The notes: a model not told the origin generated them from the letters alone. A DNA stretch of 43,770 nt from an uncultured Oscillospiraceae bacterium (GCA_900756575.1 CAAEKQ010000143.1:1-43770), one strand, 5' to 3'; positions 17,334 through 25,630 are shown, numbered from the stretch's first letter. Made by a program: numbers and translations.

Positions 17334-17428
17334 AATAAAATGCCTCCTTATGGTGCATTGGGGGTGAAATGGTATAGAGCCGCCGGGGCGCGAATATAGT
17401 GTTTCATCACAAGAAAGAGGTGGAACAG

Positions 17429-18049
17429 ATGGATGAAATCAGGCTTCAGCCAGAGCCGATGAATCAGGTGCTGCTGCGGGGCGTGCTGCTGAAAGCGCCG
17501 GAATTTTCCCACGAGAACCACGGAAAGCGATTTGACCGGCTGACGTTATCGGTGCAGCGGCTATCGGGAACCTATGACCACCTGGAAATTCTGGCGGATC
17601 AGGCGCTGACCCAGGGTATTTGCCTGCTGGACGGGCCGATGCTGGAGGTGCGGGGGGAAATCCGTTCATTTAACAATCACTCCGGCCAGGGGCGGCGGCT
17701 GGTGATCACAGTCTATGCCCGGAGCATTACGCTCTGGGACGGCGCGCCGGAGAACAGCGTTACGATCACCGGCGCGGTGTGCCGGGAGCCGGTGTATCGC
17801 CATACGCCGTTGGGCCGGGAGATCACCGACCTGATGCTGGCAGTGAGCCGAAAATACCGGCGGCGGGATTATATTCCCTGCATTCTCTGGGGCAGCGTGG
17901 CGCGGATGGGGGCCCAGTGCCCGGTGGGAACGGAGCTGTGCATTCAGGGCAGGCTCCAAAGCCGCAGCTATGTGAAGCAGACTCCGGATGGCCCGGAGGA
18001 ACGCATTGCCTACGAGGTGTCGGCCATTACGGCCCAGCGCCTGAATTAG
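17429..18049 (+). CDS. SSB-like protein with two tandem OB folds
   Basis: 206 residues built from two SSB-type OB folds. The second (about 115-206) is the clearer: SVTITGAVCREPVYRHTP, then TDLMLAVSRKY, DYIPCILWGSVA, and GRLQSRSYVK, matching the order of single-strand DNA-binding protein strands. The first half (about 10-105) repeats the plan: NQVLLRGVLLKAPEF, RLTLSVQRLSG, LEVRGEIRSF. The acidic C-terminal tail of canonical SSB (DDDIPF-like) is absent; the chain stops at AITAQRLN. I chose the ATG at 17429 (AAGAGGTGGAACAG upstream) over the longer frame from 17399. The stop overlaps the convergent coaBC stop by four bases. Probably an accessory SSB-like protein rather than the main SSB. Confidence 0.8.
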   Translation: MDEIRLQPEPMNQVLLRGVLLKAPEFSHENHGKRFDRLTLSVQRLSGTYDHLEILADQALTQGICLLDGPMLEVRGEIRSFNNHSGQGRRLVITVYARSITLWDGAPENSVTITGAVCREPVYRHTPLGREITDLMLAVSRKYRRRDYIPCILWGSVARMGAQCPVGTELCIQGRLQSRSYVKQTPDGPEERIAYEVSAITAQRLN

Positions 18050-19236
18050 CGCCGGGCGAGAATCTTGGTCAGAATGGCGTGGGCGGCTTCTTCCTTGTCC
18101 ATCAGGGGCAGCTGGGTGACGCTGTCCTGGGTAATCATGGTGATGACGTTGGTGTTGCCCTGGAAGCCCGCACCGGCGTCCTTGACGTTATTGGCCACGA
18201 TCATGTCCAGATTTTTCTTGGTGAGCTTCTTCCGGCTGTTCTCCAGCATATGCTCGGTTTCCATGGAGAAGCCGCAGAGAAACTGGCCCGGGCGGCGGTG
18301 GGTGCCCAGATAGCCCAGAATATCCTGGGTGCGGCGCAGGGGAATGGACAGGTCGTTGTCGGACTTCTTGATTTTATTGTCGGCCACGGTCTCGGGGGTG
18401 TAGTCGGCCACGGCGGCGGCCTTGATGATGATGTCGGCGTGCTCGGACTCCCGGGTCACGGCCTCGTACATATCCTGAGCGGTGACAATGGGGATTGTGC
18501 GCACGAGTGGCGGATACTTCAGCGCCGTGGGGCCGGACACCAGAGTCACATCCGCACCCCGGAGCATGGCCGCATGGGCGATGGCATAGCCCATTTTGCC
18601 GCTGGAATGGTTGGTGAGATAGCGCACCGGATCCAGGGGCTCCTGGGTGGGGCCGGCGGTGACGAGAATCCGAAGGCCCTGAAGATCCTTCTTACAGGCG
18701 AGAATGGCCTCGATCCGGTCATAGATGTCGTCCGGATCGGGCATTTTTCCCTTGCCCACTGCGCCACAGGCGAGATGGCCGGACAGCGGCTCCATGACGA
18801 TATAGCCCCGCTGCCGCAGCACGGAGAGATTTTCCTGGGTGGCGGGATTTTCGTACATATTGGTGTTCATGGCGGGCACCAGCAGCTTGGGGCAGGTGCA
18901 GGCCAGAGCGGTGGTGGACAAAAGATCGTCGGCCAGCCCCCAGCGGAGCTTGGCGATGATATTAGCCGAAGCCGGAGCGATGACCAGCAGGTCAGCCTGA
19001 CGGGCCAGGGCGATGTGCTCAACCTTGGAGGTGTCCATGGGGTCAAAGGTGTCGGTGTGGCAGCGGTTGCCGGACAGACTCTCAAAGGGGATCGGGGAGA
19101 CGATCTTCTGGGCGTTGGCGGTGAGGATGGTTTCCACCTGGAAGCCGCCCTTGACCAGCCGGGAGCAGAGATTGGGAATTTTATAAGCAGCAATACCGCC
19201 GGTAACACCCAGCAGTACGTGAGTTTTTTCGGGCAT
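18046..19236 (-). CDS. coaBC: Bifunctional phosphopantothenoylcysteine decarboxylase/phosphopantothenate-cysteine ligase
   Basis: Carries out two consecutive steps of coenzyme A synthesis. The 396 residues divide into a flavin-dependent CoaC domain (about 1-185) with LLGVTGGIAAYK, PASANIIAK, PAMNTNMY and the active-site cysteine loop HLACGAVGKGKM, and a CoaB domain (about 190-396) with ILVTAGPTQEPLDPVR and NHSSGKMGYA. The frame extends upstream to 19275, but the ATG at 19236 has an AAAGGAG site and gives the normal N-terminus MPEKTHVLLG. It is divergent from the pantothenate-kinase-like gene, so CoA genes face each other across a 175-base two-promoter spacer. The 3' end overlaps the convergent SSB-like gene by four bases. 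Confidence 0.97.
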   Translation of the reverse strand: MPEKTHVLLGVTGGIAAYKIPNLCSRLVKGGFQVETILTANAQKIVSPIPFESLSGNRCHTDTFDPMDTSKVEHIALARQADLLVIAPASANIIAKLRWGLADDLLSTTALACTCPKLLVPAMNTNMYENPATQENLSVLRQRGYIVMEPLSGHLACGAVGKGKMPDPDDIYDRIEAILACKKDLQGLRILVTAGPTQEPLDPVRYLTNHSSGKMGYAIAHAAMLRGADVTLVSGPTALKYPPLVRTIPIVTAQDMYEAVTRESEHADIIIKAAAVADYTPETVADNKIKKSDNDLSIPLRRTQDILGYLGTHRRPGQFLCGFSMETEHMLENSRKKLTKKNLDMIVANNVKDAGAGFQGNTNVITMITQDSVTQLPLMDKEEAAHAILTKILARR

Positions 19237-19287
19237 GAGGATGGGACTCCTTTCGTGGGCAATAAATGCACCCAATATACTTACTCT

Positions 19288-19315
19288 ATCATATCATTTT
19301 TCGTTAAAAAAACAA
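19288..19315 (-). promoter_or_regulatory. Probable promoter of coaBC
   Basis: On the - strand: TTGTTT (19315-19310), 16-base spacer, TATGAT (19293-19288). Confidence 0.55.
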
Positions 19316-19350
19316 GAATAATCTACATAGGCACGTCAAGATAGGGGCAC

Positions 19351-19379
19351 TTGATTATTTTCCCGGTTTCAGGTAAAAT
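19351..19379 (+). promoter_or_regulatory. Promoter of the pantothenate-kinase-like gene
   Basis: TTGATT (19351-19356), 17-base spacer, TAAAAT (19374-19379). Back to back with the coaBC promoter. Confidence 0.65.
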
Positions 19380-19411
19380 AAAGACAGCACCAATGGAAAG
19401 GATGAACGGGC

Positions 19412-20182
19412 ATGATACTGGCGCTGAGCGTGGAAAATACCAATCTGGTGATGGGCTGCTTTGACGGGGAGAACCTGCTGTTTACCTCCCGGCTGGCGGC
19501 AGACCGGAACAAGACCGGCGACGAATACGCCATCAGCTTCAAGAGCATTCTCGACATGCACGGCATCGAGCGGGAGAACATCACCGGCAGCATTGTGGCC
19601 TCGGTGGTTCCGGCGCTGATTCGGGAGATTATGGAGGCCCTGCGGCTGACCCTGGGCAAGGAGCCGCTGCTGGTGGGCCCCGGGGTGAAAACCGGATTGA
19701 ATATTTTAAGCGACAATCCCGCGTCGCTGGGCAGCGACCTGGTGGTGAATGCGGTGGCGGCCATTGCCGAGTACCCCGTGCCGCTGATTGCCATTGACCT
19801 GGATACGGCCACCACCCTGTTGGCGGTGAATCAGAAAAAGTGCTTTGTGGGCTCGATCATCGCCCCGGGGGTGAGCATTTCGGCCCGGGCGCTGGCGGAA
19901 TCCTGCGACCAGCTGCCCCAGATCACCATTGAGCCGCCCCGGGATCTCATCGGGCGGAACACCGTGGACTGTATGAAGTCCGGGGTGGTGTTCGGCATTG
20001 CATCCATGCTGGACGGCATGGTGGAGCGGATGGAGCAGGAGCTGGGGGGCGATTGCCATGTGGTGGTCACCGGCCCCATGGCGGAAGTGATCGTGCCCCA
20101 CTGCAAACGAAAGATGACCGTGGATTCCATGCTGCTGCTCAAGGGCCTGCGTCGGATCTACGAGAAAAACAACAGAAAGTAA
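19412..20182 (+). CDS. coaX: Type III pantothenate kinase homologue with altered nucleotide-binding motifs
   Basis: The family phosphorylates pantothenate, the first step of CoA synthesis. The 256-residue length and overall sequence fit CoaX: GPGVKTGLNI, LGSDLVVNAVAA, IAPGVSISARAL, GRNTVDCMKSG and LKGLRRIYE are all recognisable. The key motifs deviate. The phosphate-1 loop, normally D-x-G-N-T-N, reads S-V-E-N-T-N (Asp to Ser, Gly to Glu). GADR reads GSDL, so the Arg is lost though the Asp stays. D-F-G-T-A-T-T reads D-L-D-T-A-T-T. From family knowledge the first Asp and the glycines contact ATP/Mg, so activity may be lost or altered. Start ATG after GGAAAGGA. It sits divergent from coaBC, consistent with a CoA role or CoA-related regulation. 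Confidence 0.85.
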   Translation: MILALSVENTNLVMGCFDGENLLFTSRLAADRNKTGDEYAISFKSILDMHGIERENITGSIVASVVPALIREIMEALRLTLGKEPLLVGPGVKTGLNILSDNPASLGSDLVVNAVAAIAEYPVPLIAIDLDTATTLLAVNQKKCFVGSIIAPGVSISARALAESCDQLPQITIEPPRDLIGRNTVDCMKSGVVFGIASMLDGMVERMEQELGGDCHVVVTGPMAEVIVPHCKRKMTVDSMLLLKGLRRIYEKNNRK

Positions 20183-20230
20183 GCAAAGGGCCGGGACGAT
20201 TCGGTTCCGACCTTTTGTGTTGGAGGAACT

Positions 20231-22339
20231 ATGGACAAGTTAAAATTCCGCCGGGGATGTGCCCTGGCAACCACACTCTGTATGCTGCTCACCGGCTGTA
20301 GCCTTGGAGCGGGCAGCAGTGAGGAGAAGGCTGCGTCTTCCGTGGCCGCTCCCAGCAATGCACCGGCGGTGGAGGCGCCCCAGACCACCGCATCCCCGGT
20401 GGAGCAGACAGGCTTCGGTTATGAGGCCTCCGGTGCGGTGCAGGTGATCGACGGCGCGATTTTTGAAAAGCTGGTGTTGCTGGGGGGAAGTCCCTGGCTG
20501 GTGACCCAGCAGGAGGACGGCGGCCTATCTCTGGAGAATCTGGACAACGGCAGCAGCGTACAGCCGGGGATAAACGGCACCGTGCTGGCGGCCTGCGGCG
20601 GGGAAGAAGGCATCTGGTGCTGCGTGGAGCAGGACGGGAGCATGACCCTACGGCAATATGACAGCCAGGGCGTGAACGCATCCTCGGTGGAGCTGAGCCT
20701 GGACGGGGCCTATCCCTCGGATCTGGCTCTGGACGGAAACGGCTATTTCTATGTGCTGTCCTCGGATCAGGTGCTGGTGTACAGCGGAAACGGCAAGAAC
20801 GTCTCCAGTCTGACCCTGCCCACCGGCTCCGTGGGGATGCGACTGGCAAGTCTTTCGGACGGTCAGGTGGTGCTGACGTCTTCGGAAAGCGGCAAGGGCA
20901 ATGCGGTGCGGCTGCTGACCACCGAGTCCATCGGCAAGACCCTCACCGATGATTCCAGCAAGTTTTTGAGCTACAGCGGCTATGGTGCGCTGCTGTCCGG
21001 CGGCGGAAATCTCTATGTCATGGACACCGAGAACAATCAGATGACCACGCTTCTCAACTGGGTGGACTCCGGGGTGGATTCCGGAATCTTGGCGGACTGC
21101 ATTGCCGCCGACGAGAATACGGTCTGGTATGTGACCAGCGACGAGAGCGGGATGCATCTTGGCTCCCTGCTGCGGGTGGCAGCTTCGGAGCTTCCTCAGC
21201 GGGAGACGGTGAATGTGGGCATCGGCGGCAGCGTGGATGTGGCCCTCACCGGGCGGATCACGGCCCTGGCGGTGGACTATAACAAGGCCCAGGAGGATCG
21301 GAGCATCCATCTGGTAGACTACAGCCTCTATGCCGACGGCGACCAGCGGCTGGCCCAGGATGCAGGCGACTTGGATTTGGTGATCGGCGACGAGACCGTG
21401 ATGGATGCGGCGAATTTGCTGGATCTCACCACCCTTTATGACGATCAGGTGGGCACGGGCACGATTTTGACCGGGGTTCAGAATGCCACCAGGTCCGACC
21501 GGCTGCCCCTGAGCTTTTTGATTGAGACCCTCTATGGCTCGGATACTCTGGTGGGCAGCGACGAGGGCTGGACGCCGGAGACCTTTGCCGATACGGTCAA
21601 GGCCCATACGGATCTTGCGATTCTCAAAATGTGCAACAGCTATGATGCGCTGAGCGTGCTGCTCCGGGGCTATGCGGGATCGAATGACGGCATGGCATCC
21701 CTGCTGGAGGCGTGCAGCACCATCCCCGTGGAGGATCAGGCGCTCTATGCACTGGACGCCAACAGCTCCACCGACGACGAGGCCACCTGCGTGAAAAACG
21801 GTACCCTGCTGCTGGGTCAGGCAGAGCTGAAGGACTTTATGGATCTCCGGCAGCTGTCGGCTCAGGTGGGGGACAGTCTGGTGTATAAGGGCTATCCGGC
21901 GGAAAACGGCAACGGCACCATGCTAAAATTCACTGCCTATCTTGGTATTGCGCAGGACAGCGGACACACCGATGCGGCCTGGGATTTCCTCAAGCAGATT
22001 GTGATGAACAGCAGCGATTTTCTGGGGGCTCAGGGGCTGGGCTTCCCGGTGCTGGAGCAGGATTTCATGACCATGGCGGAGTCCGCGGCCCAAAAGGTCA
22101 CGTTCCAGAATGAAAGCGGCGAGATCGAGGAGCAGGATCCCACCATCTGGGTGAATGGCGTGGCAATGTCCGTGTCGCCCTTTACCGATGCGGAGATTCA
22201 GGAGCTGCTGACCTGGATCAACGGCGGCAGCGGCGCGTATGGCTGCTCTGAGCAGCGAATCTCCACGGGGAGTCAGGCACTGAAAAATGTCATCGAAAAC
22301 GGCACCGATGCGGCGAAAGCGGCAAAGGACATTCAGTGA
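20231..22339 (+). CDS. Lipoprotein: beta-propeller-like N-terminal half plus solute-binding-protein-like C-terminal half
   Basis: 702 residues. The N-terminus is a type II signal peptide with lipobox LTGC (Cys23), so the protein is a membrane-anchored lipoprotein. Residues about 60-350 look like a repeat-rich beta-propeller: recurring short strands and turns such as DLALDGNGYFYVLSSDQVLVYS and GGNLYVMDTENNQMTTL. Residues about 350-702 resemble a type 1 extracellular solute-binding protein, including a hinge/closing region DAAWDFLKQIVMNSSDFLG and the C-terminal helices IENGTDAAKAAKDIQ. No ABC permease or ATPase gene lies nearby, so it is an orphan binding protein. Start ATG follows TTGGAGGAACT. 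A strong hairpin terminator ends it. Confidence 0.75.
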   Translation: MDKLKFRRGCALATTLCMLLTGCSLGAGSSEEKAASSVAAPSNAPAVEAPQTTASPVEQTGFGYEASGAVQVIDGAIFEKLVLLGGSPWLVTQQEDGGLSLENLDNGSSVQPGINGTVLAACGGEEGIWCCVEQDGSMTLRQYDSQGVNASSVELSLDGAYPSDLALDGNGYFYVLSSDQVLVYSGNGKNVSSLTLPTGSVGMRLASLSDGQVVLTSSESGKGNAVRLLTTESIGKTLTDDSSKFLSYSGYGALLSGGGNLYVMDTENNQMTTLLNWVDSGVDSGILADCIAADENTVWYVTSDESGMHLGSLLRVAASELPQRETVNVGIGGSVDVALTGRITALAVDYNKAQEDRSIHLVDYSLYADGDQRLAQDAGDLDLVIGDETVMDAANLLDLTTLYDDQVGTGTILTGVQNATRSDRLPLSFLIETLYGSDTLVGSDEGWTPETFADTVKAHTDLAILKMCNSYDALSVLLRGYAGSNDGMASLLEACSTIPVEDQALYALDANSSTDDEATCVKNGTLLLGQAELKDFMDLRQLSAQVGDSLVYKGYPAENGNGTMLKFTAYLGIAQDSGHTDAAWDFLKQIVMNSSDFLGAQGLGFPVLEQDFMTMAESAAQKVTFQNESGEIEEQDPTIWVNGVAMSVSPFTDAEIQELLTWINGGSGAYGCSEQRISTGSQALKNVIENGTDAAKAAKDIQ

Positions 22340-22356
22340 GTTTCATCAAAGCATGG

Positions 22357-22392
22357 AAAAAGGTCGTACCGCATCGAGCGGTACGACCTTTT
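22357..22392. terminator. Bidirectional terminator between convergent genes
   Basis: Perfect 14-bp stem AAAGGTCGTACCGC/GCGGTACGACCTTT with a 5-base loop. It is flanked by As on the left and Ts on the right, so it serves both the lipoprotein gene and the convergent membrane-protein gene. Confidence 0.9.
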
Positions 22393-22400
22393 GGGGTTTC

Positions 22401-24035
22401 TTATCGAAGCGCCGGGAAGAACTGAGTTGCGAACACCAGCGCGGCCTTGAGCGAGGTGACATTGCGGAGGCCCACAAACAGAATCAGGCCCAGAAAAAAG
22501 ACGATCTCAACAATCTGCCACCGGTGGAGCAGCCAATCCCCCAGCTGGAAGGCCATGGCCACAAAGGCCCAGCCGAAATACAGGGTGTAAAGCATCAGGC
22601 CGTTGTCGATGGTGCCCCAGCCCACGATGCCCAGCAGCAGCAGGGAGAAGGCCATCCAGACGGCGCAGATGCGGGTGAACCAGGCTTTTGGCTTCACGGC
22701 AATGCCGCCGATGGAGGCGATCAGCATCAGAATCCCTAGCTTTGGAAACTGATAGACAGGCAGCATCTGCCAGGACACGTGCCGGTAGGAATCAAAATCC
22801 ACATGAGACCCCGGGGCGAACAGGGAGGAGCGGACAAAGTTCACATACTGCATGAGCTTGGATAACAGTGACACATCTACGCCGGTGTAGTAGCCATAGC
22901 CCTCGATGTAGCTGGGAATGTCCAAAAACGCGGTGAGCTGACCGGAGAGGATCATCACGGCGAAAAATGCCCCGCAGAGCTTCATGGTGTTCTTGAAGAA
23001 GGTGCCGAATTTCCGATCCCAGGTGATGACCGGAAAGAAAATTCCCGTGGTCAGCATGGAGCCAGTAGCGGCGATATAGCCCAGGCTTCCGCCCACCTTG
23101 TCCTGGTGGAGATAGAGCATGAGCACTAGGTAGAACACCGCAAACAAATACTGCTCGGCGGTCAGGGAGAAGATCAGCACCGGGTAGCTGACGCAGAGTA
23201 ACCCCAGGAATAGCACCTTTCGATAGCCCCCAAGGCCCAGCATCCGGGCAATGAGCACCGTGGCAATGAGGTAGAGCAGCATGGCCATGATCTGGAGCAC
23301 CGTCACATAGCCGTTGGGCAGGAAAAACAGGATCTTCGACACCAGCCAGGCCGCCTGGGCAAAAGGCATGGCGAACACGCCGAACAGGGGCTGACGGAGA
23401 TCGTTTTGGTCTGCGCCGATGTTCCGGAATACATCGGTGTGCACCAGATAGCCGGAGTCGGCGGAGTAAATGAGGTCAAAATTGTACCAGGCGCCGTTGA
23501 TGTGGGCCCCGTAAAAAGCCTGGGTGCAGAGATAGGTGAACACAATGAGAATCGAGAACACAATCCCGGCGGAAAGCAGGAACATCCGCTCGGTGAAATC
23601 CGAGGTGCGCCAGAAATTCTTAGCGTGCTGCCACAGAAAACGGACGAACCAGAGAAGATAGCCGAACACCATGGGCAGGGCGATCAGCGCCATGGCCCAG
23701 GGGATCAGGCGAATGGGCCCGGTGGGCAGATGGAGATGGGAAAACAGCTTGCCCATCCAGCTGCCGCAGGTGGTATAGAACGTGGACTTGGCACGATAGA
23801 CCTCACACAGCGCCAAGATTCCGGCGGTGATGCAAAGGCCACGGTGGGTGTCCGGAAAAATCGCATCCAGAAACGAAGTTTTATAGCATAGGACGGCCAT
23901 CAAAATCAGCGAGAGAATGCCCGTGACGGCAAAGCTCAGCTTGGAAGACGTCATCATGAGAAGCAGGGTGCAGCCCCAGCCGGACAAGCATAGCCCCAGC
24001 CGCACAAGGGGATGGGATGTATGAAATTTGACCAA
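22401..24035 (-). CDS. Polytopic membrane protein, possible GT-C-type glycosyltransferase
   Basis: 544 residues with about a dozen hydrophobic segments spread over its whole length, including LVRLGLCLSGWGCTLLLMM near the start and IVEIVFFLGLILFVGL near the end. A long first extracytoplasmic region holds Tyr/Asp-rich sequence (YNFDLIYSADSGYLVHTDVF, about residues 190-210), reminiscent of the catalytic loop of GT-C enzymes that use lipid-linked sugars. The exact family is not recognised and a GT role is inference. The start is TTG at 24035, with an AAGGTGAT site upstream; no ATG in a better position is present. It has its own TGGACA-17-TATAAT promoter. Confidence 0.7.
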   Translation of the reverse strand: MVKFHTSHPLVRLGLCLSGWGCTLLLMMTSSKLSFAVTGILSLILMAVLCYKTSFLDAIFPDTHRGLCITAGILALCEVYRAKSTFYTTCGSWMGKLFSHLHLPTGPIRLIPWAMALIALPMVFGYLLWFVRFLWQHAKNFWRTSDFTERMFLLSAGIVFSILIVFTYLCTQAFYGAHINGAWYNFDLIYSADSGYLVHTDVFRNIGADQNDLRQPLFGVFAMPFAQAAWLVSKILFFLPNGYVTVLQIMAMLLYLIATVLIARMLGLGGYRKVLFLGLLCVSYPVLIFSLTAEQYLFAVFYLVLMLYLHQDKVGGSLGYIAATGSMLTTGIFFPVITWDRKFGTFFKNTMKLCGAFFAVMILSGQLTAFLDIPSYIEGYGYYTGVDVSLLSKLMQYVNFVRSSLFAPGSHVDFDSYRHVSWQMLPVYQFPKLGILMLIASIGGIAVKPKAWFTRICAVWMAFSLLLLGIVGWGTIDNGLMLYTLYFGWAFVAMAFQLGDWLLHRWQIVEIVFFLGLILFVGLRNVTSLKAALVFATQFFPALR

Positions 24036-24073
24036 TGGGCATCACCTTCCTGACCGGAGTTCCAGTCCTGTCC

Positions 24074-24102
24074 ATTATATCTTTACCACCACGAAATGTC
24101 CA
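24074..24102 (-). promoter_or_regulatory. Promoter of the polytopic membrane-protein gene
   Basis: On the - strand: TGGACA (24102-24097), 17-base spacer, TATAAT (24079-24074). Confidence 0.75.
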
Positions 24103-24247
24103 GAAATTCTTCACACAAACCACAAATATCCCGGAAATTCCAAAGTGAAGGGCAAAAATCACACAGAATTGCCGAAATATACACTGGAAAAATACCCGTT
24201 GGATGGGGTAACATGGAGACAGTAACAATCGGGAAGGAGATTTTACT

Positions 24248-24697
24248 ATGGCAATTTCAGGAAAGTATTTTATTAAGAAGTGGCTGCCGGATCCTACGCT
24301 GGTACACGGTCCGGACTTTCAGGGAGGCCCTCCCGGCGGCCCCGGTGGCCCCGGTCCTGAGGGCGCACCGGCTGGCGGTCCTCCTCCGGCTGTGGAAAAG
24401 CCACAGGTGACTCTGAAGGATCACGGCACTCCGCCGGAGCATTTCTTCGAGGGCGAGATCCTGTTTGATTTTGAGCCCCAGCCCGACGGAACCCTGAAGG
24501 GCACCGCTGACGGCACCCCCATCCACTTCGGCTACTACACCGGTGACGAGTTCTTCAAGGTGGAATATCCCGCCGGCCCCGGCTGTTGGGAGGTATGGGC
24601 CCGGGTGGACAAGAACGGCGACATCGAGGGCATGATCTCTGTGGGCGGCGGCAAGGGCTTCCCCAACCTGGTCTACGGCAAGAAGATCGACGAATAA
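24248..24697 (+). CDS. Uncharacterised protein with Gly/Pro-rich segment
   Basis: 149 residues, not recognised. Residues 1-25 are short and aromatic (GKYFIKKWLPDPTLVHG). Residues 26-50 are a low-complexity Gly/Pro stretch (GGPPGGPGGPGPEG...). Residues 55-149 look like a compact beta-rich domain with a repeated G-T pattern and conserved-looking aromatic residues (HFGYYTGDEFFKVEYPAGP, then CWEVWARVDKNGDIEG). There is no signal peptide or membrane segment. An AAGGAG site precedes the ATG at normal distance, and a perfect terminator follows, so it is a free-standing expressed gene. I see no convincing promoter between 24103 and 24247. Confidence 0.75.
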   Translation: MAISGKYFIKKWLPDPTLVHGPDFQGGPPGGPGGPGPEGAPAGGPPPAVEKPQVTLKDHGTPPEHFFEGEILFDFEPQPDGTLKGTADGTPIHFGYYTGDEFFKVEYPAGPGCWEVWARVDKNGDIEGMISVGGGKGFPNLVYGKKIDE

Positions 24698-24704
24698 GAT
24701 GACA

Positions 24705-24746
24705 ACAATCGGGCGCACTGCATTTTCACAGTGCGCCCGATTGTTA
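24705..24746. terminator. Bidirectional terminator
   Basis: Perfect 16-bp stem ACAATCGGGCGCACTG/CAGTGCGCCCGATTGT with an 8-base loop, between the Gly/Pro-protein gene and the convergent regulator gene ending at 24751. Confidence 0.85.
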
Positions 24747-24750
24747 TGAG

Positions 24751-25356
24751 TTAATCCTCGGTGCGCTCGGGGACGCTGGTATAGCCCGGGCGCTTTTGCT
24801 GAGCGGCGGATTTTCCGCATTCTACGGCGCGCCGGAGCACGTCCAGATCTGGGGCCACGTTGTCGGTGCAGACCAGCTCGCCGGTTTCCTTCTGCATTTC
24901 GTAATTCTCCAATACAATGCGCGCCGTAGCGACCCGGCACTGCATGGAGGTATGGCAGTGGGCAGTGAGCATTTGAAGCAGAGCATACCAGGAGCTTCCG
25001 TGCTTGCCCGACATCAGAAACAGCAGCTGCCGCTTTTCCATGGGCGTGGCCTGGTCAATGAGATGATGCAGGGCCAAATCCACCTCCTCGTCGGGGGTGT
25101 TGGGGGAAATATCTCCAAACAGCTCCGGAAACAGGAACGCCAGATAATAGGGCAGGGGATTAAGCCCCAGAATCCGGAACCATTCCGAACCCTGAAACAG
25201 ATCCGGGGCACTGATGCCCTTTTCCCAGTTTTGGACGGTCTTCTTTGACACGCCCAATCCCAGGGCCATAAACTCCTGGGATTTTTCTGCATCCGCACGG
25301 GATTGCCACCAGATTTTAGAGAACCTGGTAATCCGATCAATGCGAGAATCTTCCAT
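24751..25356 (-). CDS. XRE-type helix-turn-helix regulator
   Basis: 201 residues. The N-terminal part (about 5-60) reads as a Cro/C1-type HTH: SQEFMALGLGVSKKTVQNWE followed by KGISAPDLFQ, which is the classic recognition-helix/W-E-x-G-x-x-x-P pattern. The rest is helical, with several His and Cys residues, and has no recognised effector domain (PYYLAFLFPELFGDISP, then LLQMLTAHCHTS). Start ATG after GGAGGTG. It is divergent from a small unknown gene across a 396-base spacer, which makes that gene and itself the likely targets, by inference. Confidence 0.8.
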   Translation of the reverse strand: MEDSRIDRITRFSKIWWQSRADAEKSQEFMALGLGVSKKTVQNWEKGISAPDLFQGSEWFRILGLNPLPYYLAFLFPELFGDISPNTPDEEVDLALHHLIDQATPMEKRQLLFLMSGKHGSSWYALLQMLTAHCHTSMQCRVATARIVLENYEMQKETGELVCTDNVAPDLDVLRRAVECGKSAAQQKRPGYTSVPERTED

Positions 25357-25514
25357 TGTGTTTGCACCTCCGCAAAATGCTGCCGGAGCAGATTGAAGAA
25401 AATAACTTCTCTAAAATATAATCTTTTGGCGTAAAATTTTTCTCCCCAATTTGATAAAAATAGGGGCACATAATGCGCCGCCAAAAATATAGAAAAATCG
25501 GCGCTTTTTGACGC

Positions 25515-25543
25515 CTGACAAACATAAAACATACGGTTATAAT
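25515..25543 (+). promoter_or_regulatory. Promoter of the small unknown gene
   Basis: CTGACA (25515-25520), 17-base spacer, TATAAT (25538-25543). Predicted leader is about 200 bases and includes the inverted repeat at 25573-25625. Confidence 0.75.
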
Positions 25544-25564
25544 CTGTAATACCACCTGAGAATA

Positions 25565-25630
25565 AAGACAATACCGCACAAAGCGGCAGGAGATCCTGGC
25601 CAGAAATACTTCGCAGTTGTGCGGTGGCGC
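25565..25630. repeat. Short inverted-repeat element, internally deleted copy of a dispersed repeat
   Basis: Terminal arms ACCGCACAA (25573-25581) and TTGTGCGGT (25617-25625) are perfect 9-base inverted repeats about 53 bases apart overall. Inside lie AGGAGATCCT and CAGAAATACTT (25601-25611). Read in reverse, this copy begins ACCGCACAACTGCG and goes directly to AAGTATTTCTGG. The right edge of the window has the same two blocks, ACCGCACAATTGCG and AAGTATTTCTG, separated by about 60 extra bases. The two look like short and long forms of one element. Confidence 0.65.

Noticed and set aside
20183..20217. Hairpin between the pantothenate-kinase-like gene and the next lipoprotein gene
   Set aside because: AAAGGGCCGGGAC can pair with GTTCCGACCTTTT only with several mismatches, so I do not call it a terminator.
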